15,638 bases of DNA from JAKBCQ01 sp021807585. Its GTDB lineage: Bacteria > Planctomycetota > Planctomycetia > Isosphaerales > Isosphaeraceae. The stretch covers positions 1-15,638 of the forward strand of contig DAHWFG010000392.1 of assembly GCA_027325115.1 (NCBI GenBank), given 5' to 3'. The notes under the pieces were generated by a model that was given only the letters and a program-made list of their open reading frames with translations, searched no databases and had not been told where the DNA came from. Below, piece by piece: positions 1 to 7,167 of the stretch; the first letter of the stretch is position 1; every line of letters begins with the position of its first letter. The position numbers and the translations under genes are program-made.

Positions 1-704
1 CGGAGGTGGGAACGCCGCAATTGCGTCATATGGCGACGCTCGGCGGCAACCTGCTTCAGCGTCCGCGGTGCTGGTATTACCGCAACGGCTTCGGGATTTT
101 GGGGATGAAGGACGGCAAGAGCCTTGTCCGCACGGGGGACAACCGCTACCACGCGATTTTCCTCACCGACGGCGATGCGTTGTTCGTCAATCCTTCGAGC
201 GTCGCCGCGCCGTTGATCGCGCTTGGTGCCGAGGCGACGCTTCTCGGCCCCAAAGGTGAGCGGACGATCGCGGTCGAAAAGCTTTACCAGGTTCCCCGAT
301 CGGCCGCGGACTCCGAGCTGACGATCGCCGCGGATGAATTGCTTACAAAAGTGACGATTCCGCGGATTCGAGGCAAGAACGCGACGTACGAGATTCGCCA
401 AAAACGAGCGTACGATTGGCCGATCGTGCTCGCGTCGGCGGCGCTCGAGCTCGACGGATCGAAGGTGACTTCGGCGAAGATTATGCTCGCGGGGGTCGCT
501 CCGATTCCCTGGAGGAGCGAAGAAGCCGAGGGGGCGATCGTCGGCAAAGAACTGACGATCGATTCAGCCGAGGCCGCGGGCGCCGCGGCGGTTTCCAAAG
601 CCAAGCCGCTGTCGATGAACGCCTACAAAGTGACGCTCGCCAAGGTCGCGGTCAAACGCGCCCTGCTGACGATCGCGGGCAAGAAGTATTGGGAGGAGGC
701 GTAA
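1..704 (+). CDS. Molybdo-flavoenzyme FAD-binding subunit (xanthine dehydrogenase / CoxM type), 5' truncated
   Basis: This is the C-terminal part of the FAD-carrying medium subunit of a molybdenum hydroxylase (xanthine, aldehyde or CO dehydrogenase family). The subunit passes electrons from the molybdenum subunit through FAD. The reading frame is open to the left edge, so the gene starts outside the window; the GTG at position 6 is an internal valine. Visible signatures are TLGGNLLQRPRCWYY, an FAD-binding loop of the family, then GDNRYHAIF and the NPSSVAAPLIALGAE segment. From about codon 125 on there is the CO_deh_flav_C domain, with AGVAPIPWR. Related YagS/PaoB-type subunits carry a [4Fe-4S] loop with several cysteines; here only the cysteine in RPRCWYY remains in the visible part, so that cluster is probably absent. 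The substrate cannot be told. The stop is followed six bases later by a small gene that is probably co-translated. Confidence 0.88.
   Translation, partial: EVGTPQLRHMATLGGNLLQRPRCWYYRNGFGILGMKDGKSLVRTGDNRYHAIFLTDGDALFVNPSSVAAPLIALGAEATLLGPKGERTIAVEKLYQVPRSAADSELTIAADELLTKVTIPRIRGKNATYEIRQKRAYDWPIVLASAALELDGSKVTSAKIMLAGVAPIPWRSEEAEGAIVGKELTIDSAEAAGAAAVSKAKPLSMNAYKVTLAKVAVKRALLTIAGKKYWEEA
691..699 (+). promoter_or_regulatory. Strong Shine-Dalgarno inside the end of the FAD-subunit gene
   Basis: GGGAGGAGG lies within the last codons of the upstream gene, 11 bases before the ATG at 711. It is one of the best ribosome binding sites in the window. It supports both the ATG at 711 and translational coupling of the four-cysteine protein to the FAD subunit. 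Confidence 0.6.
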
Positions 705-710
705 ACCGCG

Positions 711-980
711 ATGTCTTCAGCCGATTCTCCCCGCCCCGATTCCCCGCTCGACCCCGCCGATTCACCCGAATCGGCGGCGGTCCTCGGGCCGGCTTGCCGT
801 CACCTCCGCAGCAAGGGAATGTATGTTTACACCGACGGCCAAAACAGCAACGATCACGAAGATTACGACAACACGATTTATTGGTGCCTGAAGTCGATGA
901 AAAGCTTCGGCCCCGACGATGATCGCGTCGATCGCGACGAATGCCACAACATGAACCGATCGTGCTATGAGCCGATCTAA
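711..980 (+). CDS. Small four-cysteine protein coupled to the FAD subunit
   Basis: An 89-residue protein that I cannot assign to a named family with certainty. The first 25 or so residues are rich in Pro, Ser and Asp and look disordered. From residue 29 on there is a compact part with four cysteines, C29 (ACRHLRSKGMYVY), C59 (TIYWCLKSMKSFGPDD), C78 (DECHN) and C85 (RSCYEPI), plus His31, His49 and His79. This pattern suggests a zinc or iron-sulphur site. The remaining sequence is rich in aromatic and acidic residues. It has no signal peptide or membrane segment. The start is supported by a strong Shine-Dalgarno site and by the six-base distance to the upstream stop. I have the impression, from memory only, that similar small proteins occur next to such FAD subunits in planctomycetes. 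A role as an electron-transfer or assembly partner is inference. Confidence 0.72.
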   Translation: MSSADSPRPDSPLDPADSPESAAVLGPACRHLRSKGMYVYTDGQNSNDHEDYDNTIYWCLKSMKSFGPDDDRVDRDECHNMNRSCYEPI

Positions 981-1019
981 AAAATGAACCGATCAGATTT
1001 TTTTGAGCGAGTTGCGACT

Positions 1020-1061
1020 CGCCGCCGAATCGAGGTCGATCGCCTCGGCCTCGATCCGGCG
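1020..1061 (+). terminator. Possible terminator hairpin after the four-cysteine gene
   Basis: ATCGAGG at 1029-1035 pairs with CCTCGAT at 1049-1055, and CGCCG at 1020-1024 pairs with CGGCG at 1057-1061. This gives about 12 bp with a four-base bulge on the left and a one-base bulge on the right. There is no T-run after it. A smaller hairpin at 1007-1022 (GCGAGT, loop TGCG, ACTCGC) overlaps it by three bases, so the two exclude each other. Confidence 0.25.
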
Positions 1062-1066
1062 ATCGC

Positions 1067-1094
1067 TTGGCGGCCTTGAAAGCCGATCTATAAA
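1067..1094 (+). promoter_or_regulatory. Candidate promoter for polX
   Basis: TTGGCG (1067-1072) and TATAAA (1089-1094) are separated by 16 bases. They match a housekeeping sigma factor consensus at four and five of six positions. Transcription would start about 30 bases before the polX ATG. AT-rich hexamers are rare in this GC-rich sequence, which gives the -10 some weight, but the call rests on pattern only. Confidence 0.35.
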
Positions 1095-1129
1095 TAATCA
1101 CTCTAACGCTTTATGAAATCAGCGATGCG

Positions 1130-2863
1130 ATGAACACCGAACAGGTTGCGCGCGTTCTCGACGAGATGGGTACGCTGCTCGAGATTCGCGGCGAGAACCC
1201 GTTTCGTTGTCGCGCGTATCACAACGCGGCGCAAACGCTTCGGGGAATGCCTTCGGATCTTTCCGAGGCGCTTTCGAGCGGCAAACTCGCCGAGGCGAGC
1301 GGGATCGGATCGACGTTGTTCGCCAAGATCGCGCAGCTTGCGACGACGGGGCGGTTGACGGAATACGACGAGCTGAAGCGGGCGACTCCGCCGGGGCTTG
1401 TCGCGCTGTTGCGGATTCCGGGGCTCGGCCCCAAAAAGATCAAGGCGCTGCGCGACGCGCTATCGATCGAAAGCCTTGCCGATCTTCGCGCCGCGGCCGA
1501 AAAGGGCAAGATCGCTCCGATCAAAGGGTTTGGCGCCAAGACCGAGGCCAAGATCCTTGATGGGATCGCGTTCGTCGAGTCGGTCGGCGATCGGATCCTT
1601 TTGAGCGACGCGCTCCGGTTGATCGAACCGATCTTCGCGGCAATACATAAACACGCCAAAGTTATTCGATCGGAGATTTGCGGCAGCCTGAGACGTCGAA
1701 AAGAGACGATCGGCGATCTTGATCTTTTATTCAGCTCGGACGATCCCGGCCCGGTGCTCGACGATTTTGTCAAGCTGCCGCAGGCGGCTCAGGTTCTGGC
1801 GCACGGATCGACGAAGGCGAGCGTTCGGCTGATTGAAGGCGTGCAATGCGATCTGCGCGGCGTGCGCGACGCGGAGTTTCCGTTCGCTCTCAATTACTTC
1901 ACGGGTTCAAAAGAACATAATATCGTGATGCGTCGTCGTGCGATTGCGCGCGGGCTGAAACTGAGCGAATATTCGCTCGAAGGGCCCGACGGGCCGATCC
2001 CTTGTCGAACCGAGAAAGAGATTTACAAGGCGCTCGGGCTCGCCGAGATCCCTCCCGAGCTGCGCGAGGATCGCGGGGAATTCGACGCCGCCGAACACGG
2101 TGAACTTCCACATTTGATCACGCGAGCGGATCTTACGGGGACGTTTCATTGTCATACGACATACAGCGATGGAAGCGGTTCGGTCGTCGAGATGGCGGAG
2201 GGGGCTCGATCGCTCGGGTTTCAATATTTGGGGATCGCGGATCACTCGAAATCGGCGGGATACGCGGGGGGGCTTTCGGCCGAACGGGTTCTTGAGCAAC
2301 GGCTCGAGATCGACATGCTCAATCAAAAATATAATGGCTCGTTTTATGTTTTTAAGGGAACCGAGTGCGATATTTTGACCGACGGATCGCTCGATTATCC
2401 CGACGAATTGTTGGCGGGGTTTGATTATGTGACGGCGAGCGTGCATTCGAATTTCGGGCTTTCGCGGGAGGCGATGACCGCGCGGATCGTGCGTGCGATC
2501 CGCCATCCTCTGGTGACGATGCTGGGGCATCCGACGGGTCGATTGCTCCTGGCGCGAGAGGGTTACGACGTCGATCTTGACGCGGTGATCGAGGCCGCCG
2601 CGGAAACGGGGACGATGATCGAGATCAACGCGAATCCGCATCGGCTCGATTTGGACGACGTTCACTGTCGCAGGGCGAGGGAACGGGGCGTACGTATTGT
2701 GATCAACCCCGATGCGCATGAGGTCGCGGGTTTGAGTGACATTGACTTCGGCGTTTCTGTCGCCAGGCGCGGCGGTCTCTCGCGCGACGACGTCGTCAAC
2801 ACGCGCTCGACCGAATCGATCGCTGCGTTGTTGGATCGGATTCGGGCCGAGAAATCAACGTAA
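1130..2863 (+). CDS. polX: DNA polymerase/3'-5' exonuclease PolX
   Basis: Bacterial family X DNA polymerase with a C-terminal PHP phosphoesterase domain, used in gap filling and 3' end processing during base excision or end-joining repair. The 577-residue length is usual for the family. An N-terminal 8-kDa-like region (1-85) is followed by helix-hairpin-helix segments (LLRIPGLGPKKIKAL at 93-107 and IKGFGAKTEAKIL at 131-143). The nucleotidyltransferase core contains ICGSLRRRKETIGDLDLL (183-200), giving catalytic Asp196 and Asp198, and the third carboxylate is Asp241 in QCDLR. The PHP domain keeps all metal ligands expected for an active site: His340, His342, Asp347, His372, Glu412, His439, His467, Asp528 and His530. 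Both activities are therefore predicted to be intact. The ATG at 1130 has no clear Shine-Dalgarno site, but the N-terminus MNTEQVARVLDEMGTLLEI aligns with the family start. It stands alone between intergenic gaps and is probably its own transcription unit. Confidence 0.95.
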   Translation: MNTEQVARVLDEMGTLLEIRGENPFRCRAYHNAAQTLRGMPSDLSEALSSGKLAEASGIGSTLFAKIAQLATTGRLTEYDELKRATPPGLVALLRIPGLGPKKIKALRDALSIESLADLRAAAEKGKIAPIKGFGAKTEAKILDGIAFVESVGDRILLSDALRLIEPIFAAIHKHAKVIRSEICGSLRRRKETIGDLDLLFSSDDPGPVLDDFVKLPQAAQVLAHGSTKASVRLIEGVQCDLRGVRDAEFPFALNYFTGSKEHNIVMRRRAIARGLKLSEYSLEGPDGPIPCRTEKEIYKALGLAEIPPELREDRGEFDAAEHGELPHLITRADLTGTFHCHTTYSDGSGSVVEMAEGARSLGFQYLGIADHSKSAGYAGGLSAERVLEQRLEIDMLNQKYNGSFYVFKGTECDILTDGSLDYPDELLAGFDYVTASVHSNFGLSREAMTARIVRAIRHPLVTMLGHPTGRLLLAREGYDVDLDAVIEAAAETGTMIEINANPHRLDLDDVHCRRARERGVRIVINPDAHEVAGLSDIDFGVSVARRGGLSRDDVVNTRSTESIAALLDRIRAEKST

Positions 2864-2900
2864 GTCGAAAGCGCGTCGAGCTCAAACCGATTCCCCGCCC

Positions 2901-2928
2901 TTGCTCGGCGGCGGCGGCGATTTATAAT
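2901..2928 (+). promoter_or_regulatory. Candidate distal promoter for the DUF2203 gene
   Basis: TTGCTC (2901-2906), a 16-base spacer and a perfect TATAAT (2923-2928) lie in the gap after polX. A start near 2935 would give a leader of about 118 nt. This is the best -10 match in the gap. Confidence 0.4.
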
Positions 2929-3003
2929 GATTCTAGATTGAGACGATCGACTCTCGACGGTGATGTTTCGATCGTTTAGGCCGCGCGGGGGGGTCCGCGT
3001 TTA

Positions 3004-3033
3004 TTGAATCGCATTTATTGATATCTTTATACT
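3004..3033 (+). promoter_or_regulatory. Candidate proximal promoter for the DUF2203 gene
   Basis: TTGAAT (3004-3009), an 18-base spacer and TATACT (3028-3033) lie just upstream of the ATG at 3053. The AT-rich stretch 3000-3045 stands out from its surroundings. It could act instead of, or together with, the upstream candidate at 2901-2928. Confidence 0.35.
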
Positions 3034-3052
3034 CGTTTACACAGATTGGACA

Positions 3053-3511
3053 ATGACGATGACTCAGACCCGGCCGGCGCGACAGTTTCACAAGTATTTC
3101 ACGGTTGAGGAGGCGAATAAAATGCTTCCTCTGGTACGGAAGATTGTGGCGGATATCGTGCGTCAAAACGAGGTTGTGAGCGAATTTGAGCATCGTTTGA
3201 AGGATCTCGCGCCGCGACGCACCGAAAAAACGCGGGACGTTTACGCCGAGGAGTTGGCGCATCGTCGTGAGGAGCTGGAAGCCGAGCAGGCGAAACTTTT
3301 GGCTTTCGCCGACGAGTTGGCTCGGCTCGGCGTCGAGCTCAAAGGCCCCGACGGTTTGTGCGATTTCCCCGCCTGGATCGACGGTCACGAGGCGTACCTT
3401 TGCTGGCGGCTCGGCGAGCCCGAGGTATCGCACTGGCATGAACTTAACTCGGGCGTGGCGGGTCGCAAACCGATCGCCGCGGCGTCGGGTACTTTGTCGT
3501 CGTCGAAATAA
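3053..3511 (+). CDS. DUF2203 family protein
   Basis: A 152-residue soluble protein of the DUF2203 family, whose biochemical role is not known to me. The N-terminal signature HKYFTVEEANKMLPLVRKI (13-31) leads into a long charged helix, residues about 37-95, that is rich in Glu, Arg and Lys and likely forms a coiled coil. The conserved C-terminal module includes GLCDFPAWIDGHEAYLCWRL (101-120), then GEPEVSHWHELNSGVAGR (121-138). It has no membrane segment or signal peptide. The ATG at 3053 follows a weak GGA. It has its own candidate promoters and a possible terminator behind it, so it appears monocistronic, between polX and cmk. Nothing in the context reveals its function. Confidence 0.85.
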   Translation: MTMTQTRPARQFHKYFTVEEANKMLPLVRKIVADIVRQNEVVSEFEHRLKDLAPRRTEKTRDVYAEELAHRREELEAEQAKLLAFADELARLGVELKGPDGLCDFPAWIDGHEAYLCWRLGEPEVSHWHELNSGVAGRKPIAAASGTLSSSK

Positions 3512-3529
3512 TCGCTACACTGCGTTCGT

Positions 3530-3561
3530 GATCGGAACGAACCGATCCCCCTTTTCTGTTT
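3530..3561 (+). terminator. Possible weak terminator between the DUF2203 gene and cmk
   Basis: GATCGG (3530-3535) and CCGATC (3542-3547) form a 6-bp stem with a six-base loop. It is followed by CCCC and a T-rich tract, TTTTCTGTTT. It lies 19 bases after the DUF2203 stop. The stem is short, so termination may be partial. Confidence 0.35.
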
Positions 3562-3579
3562 GGGAGCGGTCGATTCGGT

Positions 3580-4281
3580 ATGAACCAACCCGTGTTGCGT
3601 GTCGTGACGATCGACGGACCCGCGGGCGCCGGTAAGAGTTCGGTTGCGCGATCGCTCGCGGGTCGACTCGGCTGGAGGTTGCTCGATACCGGGGCGATGT
3701 ATCGCGCGGTGACGTGGGCCGCGTTGCGTGATCACACCGATCTCACGTGCGACGAAGCGCTCGGGACGCTCGCCGAGCGCGTTTCGGTTCGGCTCGCGAA
3801 CGGCTCGGTTTACCTCGACGGCGAGGATGTGACGGGGCGGATTCGTTCGGTCGAAGTCACCCGCGCTTCACGCTATCTCGCCGATAATCCACGAGTACGA
3901 GCTCGTTTGGTGCGTTGGCAGCGCGATTTCGCCGACGATCACGAGGTTGTCGCCGAGGGGCGCGACCAAGGCACCGTCGTTTTTCCCCACGCGTTTTGCA
4001 AGTTTTTTTTGACCGCGAGCCTCGCGGCGCGGGGCGAGCGGCGATTCGCCGAATTTCAGGCGCGCGGCGAGGCGATCGATTATGAGACCGTGCTCGGCGA
4101 TCTGGAACGGCGCGACCGGCACGACGAGGCCCGCGCGATCGCTCCCATGCGTCCCGCGGCCGACGCGATCGTCGTCGATTCGACGGGTCTCTCGCTCGAC
4201 GAGGTCGTAAACCAAATCGAACGGTCGGTTCGTTTACGTCTTGATGCACTTATGAGTCCCCAACCCGCGGTCGGAAGATGA
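3580..4281 (+). CDS. cmk: Cytidylate kinase
   Basis: Phosphorylates CMP and dCMP to the diphosphates with ATP, in pyrimidine salvage and in recycling CMP released by phospholipid synthesis. The 233-residue length is normal for the monomeric bacterial enzyme. The P-loop DGPAGAGKSS is at residues 12-21, the nucleotide-binding LLDTGAMYRAV follows at 34-44, and EGRDQGTVVFP and FFLTASLAARGERR mark the CMP-binding and lid regions. The ATG at 3580 is preceded by GGGAG about 12 bases upstream. The gene ends in ATGA, overlapping the start of plsC by four bases, which points to translational coupling. A cmk-plsC pairing is known in other bacteria and makes sense because both serve phospholipid synthesis. 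Confidence 0.94.
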   Translation: MNQPVLRVVTIDGPAGAGKSSVARSLAGRLGWRLLDTGAMYRAVTWAALRDHTDLTCDEALGTLAERVSVRLANGSVYLDGEDVTGRIRSVEVTRASRYLADNPRVRARLVRWQRDFADDHEVVAEGRDQGTVVFPHAFCKFFLTASLAARGERRFAEFQARGEAIDYETVLGDLERRDRHDEARAIAPMRPAADAIVVDSTGLSLDEVVNQIERSVRLRLDALMSPQPAVGR

Positions 4282-5063
4282 ACGCACCCGAACACGAACC
4301 CGACGAGGGGCCGCCGTCGTTTGCGCCAAAAGACGTGTCTTCATATAATTCTACTTGTTCGCGGGCGCCGCTGGAAAACCCGGTATATTTTCCCGACGAT
4401 CGATCGACGGCGGCTACGCTTTGGTACGACGCGGTTAAGAATTTTTCTGTGAACATATTAAATACAATGGGAGGGATTCGCGCGACGGGGCGAGGCAATT
4501 TGCCGCGAACGGGGGGGATGCTTTTGGTGTCGAATCACGCGAGTTTTCTCGACGTCTTCGCGCTGGGAGGAACTTCGCCGCGACCGCTCAATTATGTGGC
4601 GCGATCGACGCTGTTTCTGCCGGGGTTGGGTTCGATGATTCGCTCGGTGGGGGGGTTCCCGATCAAACGCGAGGGGATGGGCGCCGAGGGGCTTAAAGAG
4701 ACGCTCCGCAGGCTGAAAAACGGGGGGGCTGTGATCCTCTTTCCCGAGGGAACGCGATCCCACGACGGATCGATCGGACCGCTCAAACCGGGAATCGCGG
4801 GGCTCGCGGCGCGGGTGAAAGCTCCCGTCGTCCCCGCCGGACTCGCGGGTACGTTTGAATCGTGGCCGCGCGGCCGAATCGTTCCCAGGCCCCACGCCGT
4901 TCGCGTTCACTACGGCGAGCCGATCCCCCGCCAAGAACTTGATCAAGACCCCGATCGCGTTACTGATTGTATACGTGAACGTATGTTAGATTGTTATCGC
5001 ATTGCGCGCGCCGGTCTCGCGTCCGATCTCGCCGGGTCGAACCTCGACTTGGAATTCTGGTGA
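4278..5063 (+). CDS. plsC: 1-acyl-sn-glycerol-3-phosphate acyltransferase
   Basis: Acylates lysophosphatidic acid to phosphatidic acid at the inner face of the cytoplasmic membrane. The 261-residue protein has the acyltransferase box NHASFLD with catalytic His87 and Asp92 (HX4D), the substrate-binding block GGFPIKREG (125-133) and FPEGTR at 155-160. PVVPAGLAGT (183-192) is the usual last motif. The first 45 residues are Pro/Asp-rich and unlike the family core, so they are probably a disordered extension. A weakly hydrophobic helix around 48-66 may contact the membrane. The start overlaps the stop of cmk as ATGA. A bulged hairpin begins directly after the TGA and may end the cmk-plsC transcript. 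Confidence 0.92.
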   Translation: MNAPEHEPDEGPPSFAPKDVSSYNSTCSRAPLENPVYFPDDRSTAATLWYDAVKNFSVNILNTMGGIRATGRGNLPRTGGMLLVSNHASFLDVFALGGTSPRPLNYVARSTLFLPGLGSMIRSVGGFPIKREGMGAEGLKETLRRLKNGGAVILFPEGTRSHDGSIGPLKPGIAGLAARVKAPVVPAGLAGTFESWPRGRIVPRPHAVRVHYGEPIPRQELDQDPDRVTDCIRERMLDCYRIARAGLASDLAGSNLDLEFW

Positions 5064-5104
5064 AGACGAAAATTGCTTATATTTTCGCATGCAATTCTTC
5101 GTCT
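5064..5104 (+). terminator. Bulged hairpin directly after plsC
   Basis: AGACGAAAATTGC (5064-5076) pairs with GCAATTCTTCGTCT (5091-5104) over 13 bp with a single bulged base, around a 14-base AT-rich loop. It starts one base after the plsC stop. No T-run follows, so it may be a 3'-end-protecting structure rather than a classical terminator. It also shows that the apparent open frame leading into hisI from a TTG at 5073 is not a real N-terminus. Confidence 0.5.
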
Positions 5105-5258
5105 CGGCCGCGTGATCGTCTTGTCGCGTCGCGGTGAATCGGCGAAGATGATCGCCTTATCGATCGCGTCGGGCGAGCGGCGGGATCGATCGACGACTCC
5201 CGCGGTTGGTGCGAGCGGAGTGTCGGATTCAGCCGTTAACCTGCGTGAGTTTTCTCCT

Positions 5259-5684
5259 GTGAGCGACCTTGAGGCGAACCTGGAACCGTTTTCCAAGCTC
5301 AGGTGGAGTGTCGACGGTTTGATCCCGGCGATCATCCAGGACGCCGACGGTGGGGACGTGCTGATGATGGCCTGGATGGATCGAGCGGCGCTCGTTCGCA
5401 CGCTCGAAACCGGGCTGACGCATTTTTACTCACGGTCGCGGCGATCGAGTTGGAAGAAGGGGGAGACGTCGGGGCATGTTCAACGCGTTGAATCGATCCG
5501 GATCGACTGCGACGGCGACGTCCTCCTCGTGAAGGCGAGGCAGACGGGGGGTGCGTGCCACGAAGGCTACCGATCGTGCTTCTTCCGCGAGCTTGATCCT
5601 TCGGGAAGGCTCTCGGTCGTCGCCGAGCGGGTGTTCGTCCCCGAGACGGTCTACTCCGCCAAGGATGCGAACTCTGGAGAATGA
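5259..5684 (+). CDS. hisI: Phosphoribosyl-AMP cyclohydrolase
   Basis: Opens the adenine ring of phosphoribosyl-AMP, the third step of histidine synthesis. It is the stand-alone HisI type, with no HisE domain. Signatures are FSKLRWSVDGLIPAIIQDA, VLMMAWMDRAAL, FYSRSR, KGETSGH and VESIRIDCDGDVLLVKA. In the 141-residue version from GTG 5259, the metal ligands expected from the family are Cys84, Cys100 and Cys107 (ACHEGYRSCFF), with the DCDGD acidic cluster for magnesium. The frame is open back to 5073, but that stretch overlaps the plsC 3' hairpin and resembles no HisI sequence. An ATG at 5148 is the main alternative start and would add 37 residues of low-complexity sequence. No other his genes are nearby. 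A small stem (5721-5739, CGGCGA/TCGCCG) lies after the stop. Confidence 0.88.
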   Translation: MSDLEANLEPFSKLRWSVDGLIPAIIQDADGGDVLMMAWMDRAALVRTLETGLTHFYSRSRRSSWKKGETSGHVQRVESIRIDCDGDVLLVKARQTGGACHEGYRSCFFRELDPSGRLSVVAERVFVPETVYSAKDANSGE

Positions 5685-5875
5685 TCGAGTGGAGCGGGTC
5701 GGGTTGAATCGGACGAGCGTCGGCGAGCGTCGTTCGCCGTCGGTTCGATCGACACGCCCCGCCGGCCTATATTAAACTGTCGAAGCCGGAGACGGCCGCC
5801 GATCGAGCCGAACTCGATTTTCGCCCCGGCTCGACATCAGAATCTTGAACATACAAGTGGAAAGGCGATTGTTCG

Positions 5876-7033
5876 ATGCGTAAACCACGTTTGATGACGC
5901 CCGGCCCGGCGCCGGTTCCCGAGGACGTTTTGCTTGAATTGGCGCGGCCGGTGATTCATCACCGCTCGGCCGAGGCGAAGCAGGTGATTGTCGAATGCGC
6001 CGAGCTCCTCAAAGAGGTGTTCCAAACGAAGAACGATGTCATGATCTTGACGGCTTCTGGAACGGGGGCGATGGAGGCCGCCGCGGTGAACACCGTGCCG
6101 AAGGGGGGCAAGGCGATCGTCCTGAGCGCCGGCTACTTCGGCGCGCGGTGGGCGTCGGTATGCAAGGCGTACGGGATCGAGGTCGTCAACCTCGAAACCG
6201 AGTGGGGTCGGCCGGTCGATCCCGCGACGGTTGAAAACGCCCTCGCGGCGCATCCCGATACGGTCTGCGTGATGGGAACGCTGAGCGAAACCTCGACCGG
6301 AACGGGGCATCCGATCGCCGAGATCGGCCGAATCGTCGCCAAAACCGACGCGGTCTTCGCGGTCGACGGGATCTCCGGCGTCGGCGCTATGGAATGTCGA
6401 ACCGACGCATGGAAGATCGACATCCTCTGCGTGGGATCGCAGAAGGCTCTGATGCTTCCTCCGGGCCTCGCGTTCGTCGCCGCGAGCGCCAAGGCGTGGG
6501 CCAAGATCGACGCGTTCAACGCCCCCGCGTTCTATTTCAATTTAAAATCGGCTCGCAAGAAGATGGCCGAATTCGATACACCTTATACTCCCGCACACAC
6601 GTTGATTTTGGCGTTGCGCGCTTCGCTCAGGCGGATTCACGCCGAGGGGATCGAGAACGTTTGGGAGCGGCATCGTGTGATGAGCGAGGCGTGCCAGGCG
6701 GGGATCTCGGCGCTCGGGCTTGAGTTATTCAGTTCGCGTCCCGCCGAGGGGTTGACGGCGTTCCACGTCCCCGCGGGATTGAAGGACGGCGATATCCGCA
6801 ACAAGCTTTTCGATCGGTTCGGGATCACGACGGTCGGCGGGCAGGACAAGCTCAAGGGGAAGATCATTCGCGTGGGCCACATGGGTTACATGGACGAACT
6901 CGATGTGATCGCGGGGCTCGCGGCGCTTGAGATCGTGCTCAACGAGCTCGGTTTCGAGGTCGAGGCGGGACGCGCCGTCGTGGCGGCTCAGCAGGTTCTT
7001 CTCGGCCAAAAAGCCCCCGTCGCGGTCGGCTGA
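5876..7033 (+). CDS. Class V PLP aminotransferase, probable phosphoserine or serine/alanine-glyoxylate type
   Basis: A 385-residue fold-type I PLP enzyme of the alanine-glyoxylate/serine-pyruvate aminotransferase group. Motifs are RLMTPGPAPVPEDVL (5-19), the cofactor phosphate region LTASGTGAMEAA (58-69) and AVDGISGVGA with the PLP-nitrogen aspartate Asp163 or Asp164. The Schiff-base lysine is Lys190 in CVGSQKALMLPPG. KIIRVGHMGYM near residue 325-335 holds the arginine that usually binds the substrate carboxylate. The neighbouring gene is serA, so the natural reaction may be 3-phosphohydroxypyruvate to phosphoserine, with this enzyme taking the role of SerC; that is inference from context. 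The ATG at 5876 has GGAAAGG about 14 bases upstream. A poor TATATT (5768-5773) is the only promoter-like element in the 191-bp gap. Confidence 0.9.
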   Translation: MRKPRLMTPGPAPVPEDVLLELARPVIHHRSAEAKQVIVECAELLKEVFQTKNDVMILTASGTGAMEAAAVNTVPKGGKAIVLSAGYFGARWASVCKAYGIEVVNLETEWGRPVDPATVENALAAHPDTVCVMGTLSETSTGTGHPIAEIGRIVAKTDAVFAVDGISGVGAMECRTDAWKIDILCVGSQKALMLPPGLAFVAASAKAWAKIDAFNAPAFYFNLKSARKKMAEFDTPYTPAHTLILALRASLRRIHAEGIENVWERHRVMSEACQAGISALGLELFSSRPAEGLTAFHVPAGLKDGDIRNKLFDRFGITTVGGQDKLKGKIIRVGHMGYMDELDVIAGLAALEIVLNELGFEVEAGRAVVAAQQVLLGQKAPVAVG

Positions 7034-7045
7034 TATCGTTTTGAA

Positions 7046-7088
7046 GGCGAGTCGCGTCGAACGTTCGTCGCGACATCGTCTTCTCGCC
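7046..7088 (+). terminator. Possible hairpin between the aminotransferase gene and serA
   Basis: GGCGAG (7046-7051) can pair with CTCGCC (7083-7088), and inside it GTCGCG (7051-7056) pairs with CGCGAC (7069-7074), around a nearly palindromic core CGAACGTTCG. The outer and inner stems share a base and there is no T-run. It may slow or end transcription between the two genes, or just be a processing structure. Confidence 0.3.
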
Positions 7089-7153
7089 GAATGAACCGTA
7101 ACGTTCCGTGGAATGAATGATCGCTGAAACGACTGTTTAGATTCGCAACTTTT

Positions 7154-7157
7154 GAGG
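7154..7157 (+). promoter_or_regulatory. Shine-Dalgarno deciding the GTG start of serA
   Basis: GAGG lies 10 bases before GTG 7168. The reading SYRVLVTDSLAEEG that follows matches the usual SerA N-terminus, so GTG is preferred over any later start. Confidence 0.5.
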
Positions 7158-7167
7158 TTTTATCGAC

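Noticed and set aside
6..8. GTG at position 6 as a real start codon
   Set aside because: The frame is open upstream to the window edge, and VGTPQLRHMATLGGN is internal to the FAD-binding domain of the family.
652..1101. Minus-strand open frame of 149 codons covering the four-cysteine gene
   Set aside because: Arg-rich low-complexity translation, while the plus-strand frame has a strong Shine-Dalgarno site and patterned Cys residues.
1907..2719. Minus-strand open frame of 270 codons opposite polX
   Set aside because: Antisense shadow of the PHP domain coding sequence; Arg/His-rich translation without motifs.
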